DNA of 64,000 nt from CAVRRZ01 sp963723745 (GCA_963723745.1 CAVRRZ010000005.1:620001-684000), one strand, 5' to 3'; shown: positions 1 to 7,372, counted from the first letter of the stretch. Program-made: numbers and translations. Notes: generated by a model not told the origin, from the sequence alone.

Positions 1-306
1 GCGGTCGAGCTCCGCCGCGAAGAAAGCCGACGCGCTCTTCAGGATCGCGTTCGCCCGGCGCAGCTCCCGGTTCTCGCGCTCGAGCTCGGCCAGCCGGGTG
101 GCGTCATCGGTCGTGGTGCCGGGCCGGTGGCCCTCGTCGATCTCGGCCTGGATCACCCAGTTGCGCAGCGTCTCGGGGTTGATGCCCAGCTGTACGCCGA
201 TCCGCTTCAACGCCCCGGTCCGGGTCGCCGGGTCACGCCGTGCCTCGACCGCCAGCCGGATCGCCCGCTCACGCAGCTCGTCGGGGTACTTCCTTGGTGC
301 CGCCAT
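1..306 (-). CDS. IS3-family transposase OrfA (partial)
   Basis: The protein starts with an ATG at 306 as MAAPRKYPDELRERAIRLA and reads to the window edge (102 residues). OrfA proteins supply the DNA-binding part of the IS3 transposase. Residues about 5-60 form the helix-turn-helix, including GVQLGINPETLRNWV. A leucine-zipper-like stretch with LAELERENRELRRANAIL follows, typical of IS3 OrfA multimerisation. The full length of such proteins is about 95-110 residues, so nearly all of OrfA is present; the frameshift site to OrfB lies outside the window. Confidence 0.85.
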   Translation of the reverse strand, partial: MAAPRKYPDELRERAIRLAVEARRDPATRTGALKRIGVQLGINPETLRNWVIQAEIDEGHRPGTTTDDATRLAELERENRELRRANAILKSASAFFAAELDR

Positions 307-358
307 GACTCTCATCCTCACGTGGATTGAGAGCCTCCATCAGACCCGGGGCGGGACA
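1..358 (-). mobile_element. IS3-family insertion sequence, one end only (runs off the window)
   Basis: The element contains an IS3-type orfA on the minus strand and ends near 356-358, where the outward end reads TGTCCCGCCCCGGGTC on the minus strand. IS3-family elements carry orfA and orfB joined by a frameshift; orfB would lie to the left, outside the window. Immediately beyond the end, the sequence becomes the C-terminal part of an unrelated methyltransferase, so the element appears to sit inside or beside a broken gene. The other terminal repeat and any target duplication cannot be seen. Confidence 0.75.
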
Positions 359-539
359 GTACGCGTTCAGCGTCAACTTCTGCCTCACCGTCTCCCTCGC
401 CGAGGGCGGTGCCGGACTCGGCACGTGCGGGCTCGCCGAACCGGTGCTGCGCCGAATGGCCGCCGAGGCGGGCTTTCGGGACGTGTGGCACGTCCCGGTC
501 GATGACCCGTTCAATACGATCTACCAACTGACGCCCTGA
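359..539 (+). pseudogene. C-terminal fragment of a SAM-dependent methyltransferase-like protein
   Basis: The open frame right after the IS3 end reads FSVNFCLTVSLAEGGAGLG, then LRRMAAEAGF and a final FNTIYQLTP before a stop at 537-539. The pattern of a glycine-rich loop followed by an AGF strand and a short C-terminus is like the last 55-60 residues of class I methyltransferases of the winged-helix type. There is no start codon of its own, and the N-terminal SAM-binding domain is absent, presumably removed or displaced by the IS3 element. The family assignment is moderate because only the tail remains. Confidence 0.55.
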
Positions 540-658
540 GCCCTCGACGGCCTGCCGGGCCGGCTCGGGCGATCCGTTCGGGCTCAGTCCAGCAGCAGCA
601 GGAGTCGTCGCTCCCGGCTGTCGGGCCCATGCGTGGGAGTGGTGAAGGAGACAGTCCG

Positions 659-1492
659 ATGGCGTCGAAGGTGGAGCCGGACGGCTGGGGTCGGGTCGTG
701 GTAGCAGACGGTGCCGAGCTCGCATACGTGGAGAGCGGCGTGGGTGAGGTCGTGCTGCTCGTGCCCGGATGGACGATGTCGGCCGAGGTGTTCGAGCACC
801 AACTGGACGGGCTGGCCGGGCGGTTCCGGGTCATCGCGGTGGATCCTCGCGGCCACGGGCGCTCGTCGCGGTCCCCGCGGGGGAGCACCTATTCCCAGCA
901 CGGGCAGGACCTTGCATCGTTGGTGCGGGTGCTCGACCTCGAAATGGTCCATCTCGTCGGGTGGTCCTACGGTGCGCTCGCCGCGTACGCCTATGTCGAC
1001 CAGTTCGGAACGGGGGCGCTGCGGTCCTTCGTGGCGATCGACATGAGCCCGATGCCACTGGCACGGCCCGGATGGGAGTGGGCCGAGGGAGATGAGCGCT
1101 TCTTCGTGGACAACTACCTGACGCCACTGATCGACAATCGTGACCAGTTCGCCGAGGTGTTCATCGATGCGATCCTCGGGCCGGCGGTTGCGGCGGAGTC
1201 GCGCACTCGGTGGAGGGCGGTGCACCGCCAGACCGAGACGTCGGTGGCGGCGTCGTTGTTGGTCAGTGCGATGTTGAGCGACTACCGGCAGCTCGCGGGT
1301 GATCTGGCCGCGCGGCTTCCCTTCGCCAACGTCCTCACATCTCAGTGGTCGTCGCAGGCGCAGGAGTGGTTGGCCCTGCACGCGCCCGGAGCCATCACCT
1401 GGGGCATTCCGTCGCACATGGCCTTCTGGGAGGGCCCGGACGATTTCAACCGCGAGCTGCTCACCTTCCTGCGATCGGCGGCACGTCGCTAG
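659..1492 (+). CDS. alpha/beta hydrolase
   Basis: A 277-residue alpha/beta-hydrolase-fold protein, probably a cytosolic esterase or related hydrolase of unknown substrate. The oxyanion-side strand LLVPGWTM, the DPRGHGRS loop and the nucleophile elbow GWSYG are all present; the Ser of GWSYG is the expected nucleophile and the His in SHMAFWE near the C-terminus the expected base. The ATG at 659 is preferred over the one at 629 because GAAGGAG lies 8 nt before it. It stands alone between IS remnants and a toxin-antitoxin pair, so context gives no substrate. Length is normal for the family and the frame is intact. Confidence 0.85.
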   Translation: MASKVEPDGWGRVVVADGAELAYVESGVGEVVLLVPGWTMSAEVFEHQLDGLAGRFRVIAVDPRGHGRSSRSPRGSTYSQHGQDLASLVRVLDLEMVHLVGWSYGALAAYAYVDQFGTGALRSFVAIDMSPMPLARPGWEWAEGDERFFVDNYLTPLIDNRDQFAEVFIDAILGPAVAAESRTRWRAVHRQTETSVAASLLVSAMLSDYRQLAGDLAARLPFANVLTSQWSSQAQEWLALHAPGAITWGIPSHMAFWEGPDDFNRELLTFLRSAARR

Positions 1493-1530
1493 CTTCCCCC
1501 AGCGCTGCAGCCTTCCCCCAGCGCTGCAGC
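1493..1530. repeat. Tandem 19-bp direct repeat just after the hydrolase stop
   Basis: The 19-bp unit CTTCCCCCAGCGCTGCAGC occurs twice head to tail (1493-1511 and 1512-1530), starting one base after the TAG stop codon of the hydrolase. Each unit contains the 8-bp palindrome CTGCAG plus flanking bases. It looks like a slippage duplication; no function is evident. Confidence 0.8.
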
Positions 1531-1966
1531 GCATCGCCGCGGTCAGACCCAACTCCGCTGGACCATGTGCCGCCCTTCGCACCCACCGACGCGACACACA
1601 GTGATCGCCGAGCTGTCACGGGGCTCAACCACTGTGGTGAGCGGGCTCAACCATGCGTGGGATATACGAGGGCATCGGGGTCAAACAATCGCTGGCAGGC
1701 CTCACGTCCAGGATCTCGTCGAGCCGGACGGCGATCGGCGCCTGCGCTTCGGGAACGGGTCGGTGAGGATGTCGCGGTTGATGGTGTCGGTCGTGCAGCG
1801 CGCTCGAGTGCGACGCCAGCCATCGTCCGCCCGGCGCGGACTCATCAGACAACAGGCCCATGCTCCCTCGCGTCCTCCTGGCGAGACCAGGGGCGATGAA
1901 GTCCGACCTTGCCGGCTGGCGACGCGTCTTACCCCGGGACGAGTGGTGAACGAGACGGGCGGGCTG
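1531..1966. other. Intergenic stretch with no supported gene
   Basis: About 435 bases between the hydrolase and the toxin-antitoxin promoter. Open frames exist on both strands but show arginine/serine-rich shadow translations and no motif that can be recognised. It is probably remnant DNA like the rest of the first 8 kb. Confidence 0.5.
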
Positions 1967-1996
1967 TTGCACAACTGTCGAACGGATGTCTAGCAT
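1967..1996 (+). promoter_or_regulatory. Promoter of the mazEF-like operon, probably giving a leaderless mRNA
   Basis: TTGCAC (1967-1972) and TAGCAT (1991-1996) are separated by 18 bp and resemble -35 and -10 boxes. The GTG start of the antitoxin begins 7 nt after the -10 box, which is about where transcription would begin, and no Shine-Dalgarno sequence precedes it. Leaderless starts are common in actinobacteria. This is inferred from spacing only. Confidence 0.5.
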
Positions 1997-2002
1997 CGCA
2001 CC

Positions 2003-2203
2003 GTGAGCAAGACCATCGGATTCCGCCCCACAGAGGACGACGAGCGGATCATCCGCGAGGCAATGCGTGACGACGAGCGAACGGCCGACGTCATCCGGCG
2101 CGCACTCCGTCTTCTGGACCGCGAGGCGTGGATCGCGCGAGCGCGTGCGGATTCCGAGCGGTTGGCGGACGAGGACCTCTCGGACGAGCCTGACGCCTGG
2201 TGA
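2003..2203 (+). CDS. mazE: Type II antitoxin, ribbon-helix-helix-like (MazE-type)
   Basis: A 66-residue acidic protein (GTG start) directly upstream of a MazF-type toxin. Residues 1-45 (MSKTIGFRPTEDDERIIREA and the following RTADVIRRALRLLDRE) look like a ribbon-helix-helix DNA-binding domain, and the acidic tail LADEDLSDEPDAW would wrap and inhibit the toxin. Its TGA stop overlaps the GTG start of the toxin by 4 nt (GTGA), implying translational coupling. Such antitoxins normally repress their own promoter together with the toxin. The family assignment rests mainly on size, order and the RHH pattern. Confidence 0.75.
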   Translation: MSKTIGFRPTEDDERIIREAMRDDERTADVIRRALRLLDREAWIARARADSERLADEDLSDEPDAW

Positions 2204-2517
2204 TCCGCGGCGCCGTCTACCGGATCGACCTCGGCGAGGCCCGGCGTGGGCACGAGCAACGCGGCCGGCGCTATGGCCTGGTCCTGAGCCCGACCGACAT
2301 GCCCTGGAGCGTCGCCACGATCGTTCCAACGTCGACGCAGGCACAGCCCGCGGTCTTCCGGCCCGAGATCGAGTTGGGCGGAGTCCCCACCCGGTTCCTC
2401 GCGGATCAGCTACGCAGCGTCGATGTGCGATTCATAGATGCCGAGCCCGCCTTCTTCCTCCATCGTGACGAACTCGAGGAGGTCGAGATTGCCGTCACCC
2501 GGTATCTTGGCCTCTGA
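2200..2517 (+). CDS. mazF: MazF/PemK-type toxin, probable endoribonuclease
   Basis: A 105-residue protein starting with GTG. The N-terminal IRGAVYRIDLGEARRGHEQRG, the RYGLVLSP strand, and VATIVPTSTQAQPAVFRPEI match the PemK/MazF fold, whose members cut single-stranded RNA at short sequences. The conserved basic residue after GHEQRG and the Thr/Ser of the VPTST strand are where the family's catalytic residues lie. The frame is intact and the length usual (100-120 residues). A degenerate copy of its first 20 codons occurs at 12179-12238. The cleavage sequence cannot be predicted here. Confidence 0.82.
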   Translation: MIRGAVYRIDLGEARRGHEQRGRRYGLVLSPTDMPWSVATIVPTSTQAQPAVFRPEIELGGVPTRFLADQLRSVDVRFIDAEPAFFLHRDELEEVEIAVTRYLGL

Positions 2518-2550
2518 TTCGCGCCCCATCGTGCGCCGGCGTCCGGGCAA

Positions 2551-2677
2551 GACCTGGTACGCCCGACCGAACGAGACCATCGCCCCCGGCGCGACCGACC
2601 CCATGCCGGTGCACGTCGATGACCTCGTCGCCCTTTTGCATGCCCTCGGCGCGTCTCCGGCGCACCTGGTGGGCAAC
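2551..2677 (+). pseudogene. Internal fragment of an alpha/beta hydrolase, ended by the IS630 insertion
   Basis: The frame reads ATDPMPVHVDDLVALLHALG, then SPAHLVGN, which is the stretch leading up to the nucleophile elbow of alpha/beta hydrolases (usually followed by S-x-G-G). It stops exactly at the TA dinucleotide where the IS630-family element begins, and TAG then closes the frame. No continuation of a hydrolase is found on the far side at 7097, so the gene was already rearranged or lost its 3' part. It is not related in frame to the intact hydrolase at 659-1492. Confidence 0.6.
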
Positions 2678-2769
2678 TAGTGCCGCGGCTGCCAACCATC
2701 GCCCCGCTGCATGACACACCGGGTGACGTCCTTGGCTGCGGTCCTCGGTAGGTGGACCGTTGGGCTCGT

Positions 2770-2774
2770 CTGAT
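2770..2774. repeat. Left 5-bp target duplication of the IS1380-family element (CTGAT)
   Basis: CTGAT directly precedes the left inverted repeat of the element and is repeated at 4416-4420 directly after the right inverted repeat. The duplication shows that this element transposed into the leader of the IS630-family element. Confidence 0.85.
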
Positions 2775-2823
2775 CCTCGATCCGCCGGCCGGCTGCGGAT
2801 CGCCGGTAGGTCGTGACAGACGA

Positions 2824-2887
2824 ATGCCCCTGTGACCAGCGATGATGGGACTTGCGACGGTTCCATCTGACTGAGCAACAGGGGCAT
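2824..2887 (+). promoter_or_regulatory. Inverted repeat upstream of the IS1380-family transposase
   Basis: ATGCCCCTGT (2824-2833) and ACAGGGGCAT (2878-2887) are perfect 10-bp complements separated by 44 nt, and the second arm ends 7 nt before the transposase ATG. A hairpin here could hide the start region of read-through transcripts and protect against transposase made from outside promoters, a device known from other insertion sequences. That role is inferred. Confidence 0.4.
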
Positions 2888-2894
2888 CCGGTAA

Positions 2895-4274
2895 ATGCGA
2901 GTCTCGCACAGCGTCTCGGCGGTTTTCGACGATCCCAATCTCGTGTCGGCCGGCGGTCTGGCCCCGGTGCTGGCGTTGGCCGAGCGGGCCGGGCTGCACG
3001 AGCTGGTGGCCGAGCACCTGACAGTGCCGGGCTCGGCCGGGGCGAACACGGTGGTCAAGATCCCGGCGCTGGTTGCCGGGATGGTCGCCGGCGCGGACAG
3101 CATCACCGACATGGACCTGCTGCGTCACGGCGGCATGGGCCGGTTGTTCACCGAGGTCCGGGCGCCGACGACGCTGGGCACCTGCCTGCGCGGGTTCACC
3201 TTCGGCCACGTCCGCCAGATGGATGCGATCGCCTCCCGGCTGCTGATCGCGCTGAGCAGGCAGGCGCCGCTGCTGGCCGGCGCCGATCAGGTCGCCTACC
3301 TCGACATCGACGACACGATGCGGGAGACCCACGGGTATGCCAAGCAGGGCGTGGGCTACGGCTACTCCAAGGTCAAGGGCCTCAACGCGCTGCTGGCGAT
3401 CATCTCCACCCCGATCGCGGCGCCGGTGATCGCCGCGACCCGGCTGCGGAAGGGGGCGACCAACTCCGCCCGGGGCGCGGCCCGGCTGATCACCGACGCG
3501 CTGGCCACTGCGCGTAAGGCCGGGGCGTCCGGGCGGGTGACCGTGCGCTGTGACAGCGCCTTCTACAACCACGACGTCGTCGCGGCGGCTCGCCGGGGCG
3601 GGGCGCACTTCTCGATCACCGCCCGGATGGATCCGGCGGTGCGCAAGGCGATCGCCTCGATACCCGAGGACGCGTGGGTGGCGATCAAGTACCCGAACGC
3701 CATCTGGGACGACGACGAGGGCCGCTGGATCTCCGACGCCGAGGTCGCCGAGGTCCCATTCACCGCCTTCACCTCCCGCCGCAAGGCCGAGCACATCAGC
3801 GCACGGCTGATCGTGCGCCGGGTCAAGCGGCTGAACCCGAAATCGGTGCCGGCCGGGCAGAGCGAGTTGTTCGCCGCCTACCGCCACCACGCGGTGTTCA
3901 CCGACTCGACGTTGCCGATGCTCGAGGCCGAGGCCGGGCACCGCGATCACGCGATCGTCGAGCAGGTCATCGCCGATGTGAAGAGCGGGCCCCTGGCGCA
4001 CATGCCCTCGGGCCGGTTCGCCGCCAACTCCGCCTGGACGGTGCTGGCCGCGATCGCCTTCAACCTCACCCGCGCCGCCGGCGTCCTGGCCTCGACGTTC
4101 CATGCCAAGGCCAGAACCGCCACCATCCGCGCCCACCTGATCGCCGTCCCGGCCCGGCTGGCCCGCTCCGCCCGACGAATCCGGATGCACCTACCGCGCG
4201 ACTGGCCCTGGGAGAACGCCTGGACCGAGCTGTTCACCAGCACCTGCGGCCCACCGGGCGCCCTCACCTCCTGA
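2895..4274 (+). CDS. IS1380-family transposase
   Basis: A 459-residue DDE transposase, normal length for IS1380. Recognisable parts are LDIDDTMRETHGYAKQGV (first catalytic Asp region and the typical HG-KQG-YGYSKVKG stretch), VTVRCDSAFYN (second Asp), YRHHAVFTD and HAIVEQVIADVKSGPLAHMP (catalytic Glu region). The C-terminal WTVLAAIAFNLTRAAG is also typical. The ATG at 2895 is the first start in frame. The gene nearly fills its element. Confidence 0.93.
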   Translation: MRVSHSVSAVFDDPNLVSAGGLAPVLALAERAGLHELVAEHLTVPGSAGANTVVKIPALVAGMVAGADSITDMDLLRHGGMGRLFTEVRAPTTLGTCLRGFTFGHVRQMDAIASRLLIALSRQAPLLAGADQVAYLDIDDTMRETHGYAKQGVGYGYSKVKGLNALLAIISTPIAAPVIAATRLRKGATNSARGAARLITDALATARKAGASGRVTVRCDSAFYNHDVVAAARRGGAHFSITARMDPAVRKAIASIPEDAWVAIKYPNAIWDDDEGRWISDAEVAEVPFTAFTSRRKAEHISARLIVRRVKRLNPKSVPAGQSELFAAYRHHAVFTDSTLPMLEAEAGHRDHAIVEQVIADVKSGPLAHMPSGRFAANSAWTVLAAIAFNLTRAAGVLASTFHAKARTATIRAHLIAVPARLARSARRIRMHLPRDWPWENAWTELFTSTCGPPGALTS

Positions 4275-4415
4275 CCACCCCAGCCGCACGCGGCGCGAGG
4301 AACGACCCGAAGTGGAAGAGCCGGCCAGAACCCGGCAACCTCCGCACGTCCGTCACCCGCACCAAGATCATTGAGCGGAATCAGAAGTCCGAACTATCGA
4401 CGCGGCGGATCGAGG

Positions 4416-4420
4416 CTGAT
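4416..4420. repeat. Right 5-bp target duplication of the IS1380-family element (CTGAT)
   Basis: Identical to 2770-2774. After excision the IS630-family leader would read through CTGAT into CCTGTCTTCCCCGCAGGAG, which contains the transposase Shine-Dalgarno region. Confidence 0.85.
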
Positions 4421-4671
4421 CCTGTCTTCCCCGCAGGAGATGCGAGATGGTCCATCGGGTGCAGGTCCGCGAAATTAGCAACGACGAGGGCAACAAGCTG
4501 CTGCGGATCGTGCGCCGCAGCAGCGGGTCGGTGGTGACCTGGCGAAGAGCGCAGATGGTGCTGCTTTCGGCGCAGGGCATGGCCGTGCCGCAGATCGCCG
4601 AGGTGACGTTCAGCAGCCCCGACCGGGTGCGCGACGTGCTGCACAACTTCAACGCCGACGGGTTCGACTCG

Positions 4672-4679
4672 CTCAAACC
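4672..4679. repeat. Left 8-bp target duplication of the ISL3-family element (CTCAAACC)
   Basis: CTCAAACC ends one base before the left inverted repeat and is repeated exactly at 6159-6166. An 8-bp duplication is the hallmark of ISL3-family transposition. Confidence 0.92.
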
Positions 4680-6158
4680 GGCTCTTCTTACTTGAGGTGG
4701 GGGCTGGTCAGCCCGCCGGCGATGAGCAGCATGCGTAGGCGGTAGTTGTCGCGGTTGCGGAAGCCGCGGGCGATGCGACGGTGGAGCTCGATGAGGCCGT
4801 TGACGGCTTCGGTGCCGCCGTTGCTGGCGCGGCCGGTGTCGAAGTAGGCCAGGAACGCCTCGCGCCACTGCTTCAGCGTCCGGCCGAGGCGGGCGATCTC
4901 GGGGACTGGGCAGCTGGGGAAGGAGTCGATGACCTTCTCGGCGATCTGTCGGCCCTCGGCGGTGTGCTCGTGCCGGTAGGCCGAGCGCAGCTGCTGCGCG
5001 CACGACCAGGCCAGCCAGACCGCCAAGTGTCGGTCGTCGGCGTCGAACGCGGCGTGCAGTCGTTCCCACTGCCGGTCGGTGAGGTTCTCCGCGCCGGCTC
5101 GCAGGGTGTTCCGGATGCCGTAGAGCGGGTCGTTCTTGCGGCCGCGGTGGCCGTGGATCTCCTGCTGGATGCGGCGCCGGCAGCGGTCCACGGCGTCGGT
5201 GCCGAGCTTGACGACATGAAACGCGTCCAGCACTGCGGTGGCGTCCTCGAGCTGGTCGTCGATGGCGTTCCTGTAGCCGTGGAACGGATCCAGCGTGGCT
5301 ACCTGCACCCGGGCCCGGAACGCGTCGCCGCGTGCGGTCAGCCAGTCGGCGTAGACCTTGCCCGACCGCCCGGGTACCAGGTCAAGCAACCGGGCGCGGA
5401 CCCGTCCGTGCTGGTCACGGGTCAGATCGACCATGCCGGTCAGCTCCTTGGGGCCGCGACCACCGTCCTCGACCGGCTTGGTCGAGACGTGGTGCCAGAT
5501 GTGCTCGTCCACGCCCAAGGCGGTGACGTCGGCGAAGCGCGCCTCATCGGCGGCCATCTCCTCCAGCAGCGGCTTGACCGTCCGCCACACGGTGCGCCAG
5601 GTCGTGCCCAGCTGCCGGGCGATCCCGGCGACCGAGGCGTGCTCGCGGCGCAGCTGACCGACCGCCCACCAGGCTGCCCGGGTGGTGAGCAGCGCCCGTG
5701 GCCGGGCGAGGTCGGCGTGCTGCTCGGTGAACGCCTTGCCGGTGCACTCGTCCTCGGCGCAGCGCCAGGTCCGCTTGCGCCACACCAGCTCGACCGGGCG
5801 CCCGAAGCAGGGCACGTCGATCAGGACGACGTCGCGGCGACCGTGGCTGCCGACCAGGACGCCACAGGCCAGGCAGCCCATCGGCTCCGGTGCCGACTCG
5901 ACCACCACCTGCACCCGGCCGGGCTGCTCGGCGACCTCGATGACGTGGAACCCGTCCAGGCCGACGAGCAGATCACAGCGGTCGCAGTAGGCGGAAACAG
6001 GACGTGAGCGCGCGCGAGCGCACGCCGTAGGCTCGGACACCGTCGAGGCCTTCCGGAACGGGTTGCTTGGTCGCTCCCGATCTTGGAAGGTCTCGACCCC
6101 TTCCCGGCCTCAGCTCACCCGCGCGAGTTCCTCACACCCACCTCAGGTACGAAGAGCC
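4680..6158 (-). mobile_element. ISL3-family insertion sequence, complete
   Basis: A 1479-bp element bounded by 22-bp inverted repeats (4680-4701 starting GGCTCTTCTTACTTGAGG, and 6137-6158 whose complement starts GGCTCTTCGTACCTGAGG; 20 of 22 match) and by the perfect 8-bp duplication CTCAAACC. It carries one intact transposase on the minus strand. It disrupts the IS630-family transposase codon for codon after its FDSLKP motif. Confidence 0.93.
4688..6040 (-). CDS. ISL3-family transposase
   Basis: A 450-residue transposase starting with GTG at 6040. The N-terminus has a zinc-binding region with Cys pairs (CDRC, CLAC) followed by a further zinc-ribbon-like segment (TWRCAEDECTGKAFTE). The helix-turn-helix SVAGIARQLGTTWRTVWRTV follows, and the DDE-type catalytic domain includes LGVDEHIWHH, TLDPFHGYRNAI, VLDAFHVVKL and SNGGTEAVNGLIELHRR. 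Length and order match ISL3 transposases. The stop codon lies inside the left inverted repeat. The frame is complete, so the element could be active. Confidence 0.94.
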   Translation of the reverse strand: MSEPTACARARSRPVSAYCDRCDLLVGLDGFHVIEVAEQPGRVQVVVESAPEPMGCLACGVLVGSHGRRDVVLIDVPCFGRPVELVWRKRTWRCAEDECTGKAFTEQHADLARPRALLTTRAAWWAVGQLRREHASVAGIARQLGTTWRTVWRTVKPLLEEMAADEARFADVTALGVDEHIWHHVSTKPVEDGGRGPKELTGMVDLTRDQHGRVRARLLDLVPGRSGKVYADWLTARGDAFRARVQVATLDPFHGYRNAIDDQLEDATAVLDAFHVVKLGTDAVDRCRRRIQQEIHGHRGRKNDPLYGIRNTLRAGAENLTDRQWERLHAAFDADDRHLAVWLAWSCAQQLRSAYRHEHTAEGRQIAEKVIDSFPSCPVPEIARLGRTLKQWREAFLAYFDTGRASNGGTEAVNGLIELHRRIARGFRNRDNYRLRMLLIAGGLTSPHLK

Positions 6159-6166
6159 CTCAAACC
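6159..6166. repeat. Right 8-bp target duplication of the ISL3-family element (CTCAAACC)
   Basis: Identical to 4672-4679 and immediately outside the right inverted repeat. Confidence 0.92.
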
Positions 6167-7097
6167 CAAGTACGCCGGCGGGCGGCCACCGAAGTTCGAC
6201 CTCGCGCAACGCGCAGAGATCAAAAAGATCGCGCTGGCCCGCCCGGCCGATCACGGACTGCCGTTCTCCACCTGGAGCCTGTCGAAGCTGGCCGACTTCC
6301 TGGTCGCCGAGGGGGTGGTCGACGACATCTCCCACGAGGGCCTGCGCACGTTGCTGCGCGAGCAGGGCGTTTCCTTTCCAGGCCGTCAAGACCTGGAAGA
6401 CCAGCACCGATCCTGACTACGAGGCCAAGAAGAACCGGGTGCTGGCGCTTTACGCCATCGCCGACGGCAAGGCCGCACCCGGTCCCGGCGACCCGACCGT
6501 GGTGATCTGCATGGACGAGTTCGGCCCGCTGAACCTGCAGCCACACCCCGGCAAGCAGTGGGCGCCGATCGCGACCGGCAGGGGCGAGCAGCGCGCACCG
6601 CGGCGGCGCCGGCGGCGGGCGACCTACACCCGCCCGCACGGCGTGCGCCACCTGCTGGCCGGCTACGACCTGTCCACCGACCGGCTCTACGGGCACGTGA
6701 AGGTGCGCAAGGGCCGCACCGAGTTCCTGACCTTCTGCCGCTACCTGCGCTCGCTGCACCCGGCCGAAGTGCGGATCGCGATCGTGTTGGACAACTTCAG
6801 CCCGCACCTGTCGACCAAGACCGACTCCCGGGTCGGTGAGTGGGCCGCGGCGAACAACGTCGAGCTTGCCTACGTGCCGTTCTACGGCTCCTGGCTCAAC
6901 CGGATCGAGGCCCAGTTCACCGCGCTGCGCTACTTCGCCCTCGACGGCACCGACCACGACTCCCACCGCGAGCAGGCCAGCATGATCCGCCGCTACATCG
7001 CCTGGCGGAACCGGCACGTCACCGATCCCAAGCTCCGCAAGGTCATCCGCCGAGCCGAGACCATCAAGAGGGCGAAGGTTGCCTGACCCGGCACTAG

Positions 7098-7372
7098 GAC
7101 CCCGGAGACTGCAGGAGCTGGCCGCCCACGCCGCCGAACTCGGCTTCCTGCTGGCGTGGGGACGGTGCACCGAGCTGGACGGATGCCGCCGCTCGGGCCC
7201 TGGCGGGACGTGCTCACCGCCCTGGCCGTACCCGGTTCCGGGGACGGGGACGGTGTCGGGCCCGCCGGCGCGGTTCAGCCCTGCTCGAACCTGTCGACGC
7301 GGTCACGGCCGACCAGCCGCTGCTGCGGTGCATCGAGGGCCTCCACTGGGTGGACCCCGACACCCAGTGACT
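7098..7372 (+). pseudogene. Fragments of an AAA/LuxR-type regulatory ATPase
   Basis: Pieces in different frames read LQELAAHAAELGFLLAWGRC, then PLGPWRDVLTALAVPGSG, then DAVTADQPLLRCIEGLHWVDPDTQ followed by a stop. The last piece resembles the Walker B strand (normally LVLEDLHWADPDT) of the large ATPases found in LuxR-type (LAL) and adenylate-cyclase-linked regulators, and the first resembles the segment after the P-loop. At least two frame changes and the absence of a P-loop or output domain show a decayed remnant abutting the IS630-family right end. Confidence 0.6.

Larger units (their letters stand above)
2775..4415 (+). mobile_element. IS1380-family insertion sequence, complete
   Basis: A 1641-bp element bounded by perfect 13-bp inverted repeats (2775-2787 CCTCGATCCGCCG and its complement at 4403-4415) and by 5-bp direct repeats CTGAT. 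Its single transposase is intact, so it may be active. It lies between the left end of the IS630-family element and that element's transposase start, so it must have inserted after the IS630-family element. Confidence 0.88.
4447..7086 (+). pseudogene. IS630-family transposase, split by an ISL3-family element and frameshifted
   Basis: The N-terminal part (4447-4679) encodes the helix-turn-helix, with RRAQMVLLSAQGMAVPQIAE and VLHNFNADGFDSLKP. Reading resumes at 6159 with KYAGGRPPKFDLAQRAEIKK; the two join in frame once the ISL3 element and one copy of its 8-bp duplication are removed. A further one-base shift near 6378 (TTTCC before AGGCCGTC) separates LREQGVSF from the DDE domain, which reads VICMDEFGPL, IVLDNFSPH and YGSWLNRIEAQF in the frame ending at 7086. 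The C-terminal KVIRRAETIKRAKVA is complete. It is dead as it stands, apart from any rescue of the shift by frameshifting. Confidence 0.85.
2680..7094 (+). mobile_element. IS630-family element interrupted by two later insertion sequences
   Basis: The ends are 18-bp imperfect inverted repeats (2680-2697 GTGCCGCGGCTGCCAACC and, reverse-complemented, 7077-7094 GTGCCGGGTCAGGCAACC; 14 of 18 match). Both ends abut a TA dinucleotide (2678-2679 and 7095-7096), the target IS630/Tc1-type elements duplicate. Removing the nested IS1380-family and ISL3-family elements leaves about 1.28 kb, close to the usual IS630 size. The transposase frame is split by the ISL3 element and shifted by one base, so this copy should not move on its own. 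Confidence 0.85.

Noticed and set aside
1625..2344. Minus-strand frame of 239 codons opposite the toxin-antitoxin genes
   Set aside because: Arg/Ser/His-rich shadow sequence without a domain; the plus-strand mazEF genes explain the region.
2406..4190. Long minus-strand open frame (594 codons) opposite the IS1380-family transposase
   Set aside because: Shadow of GC-rich coding DNA: mostly Gly/Arg/Asp-rich low-complexity translation with no domain, whereas the plus strand has the conserved transposase.
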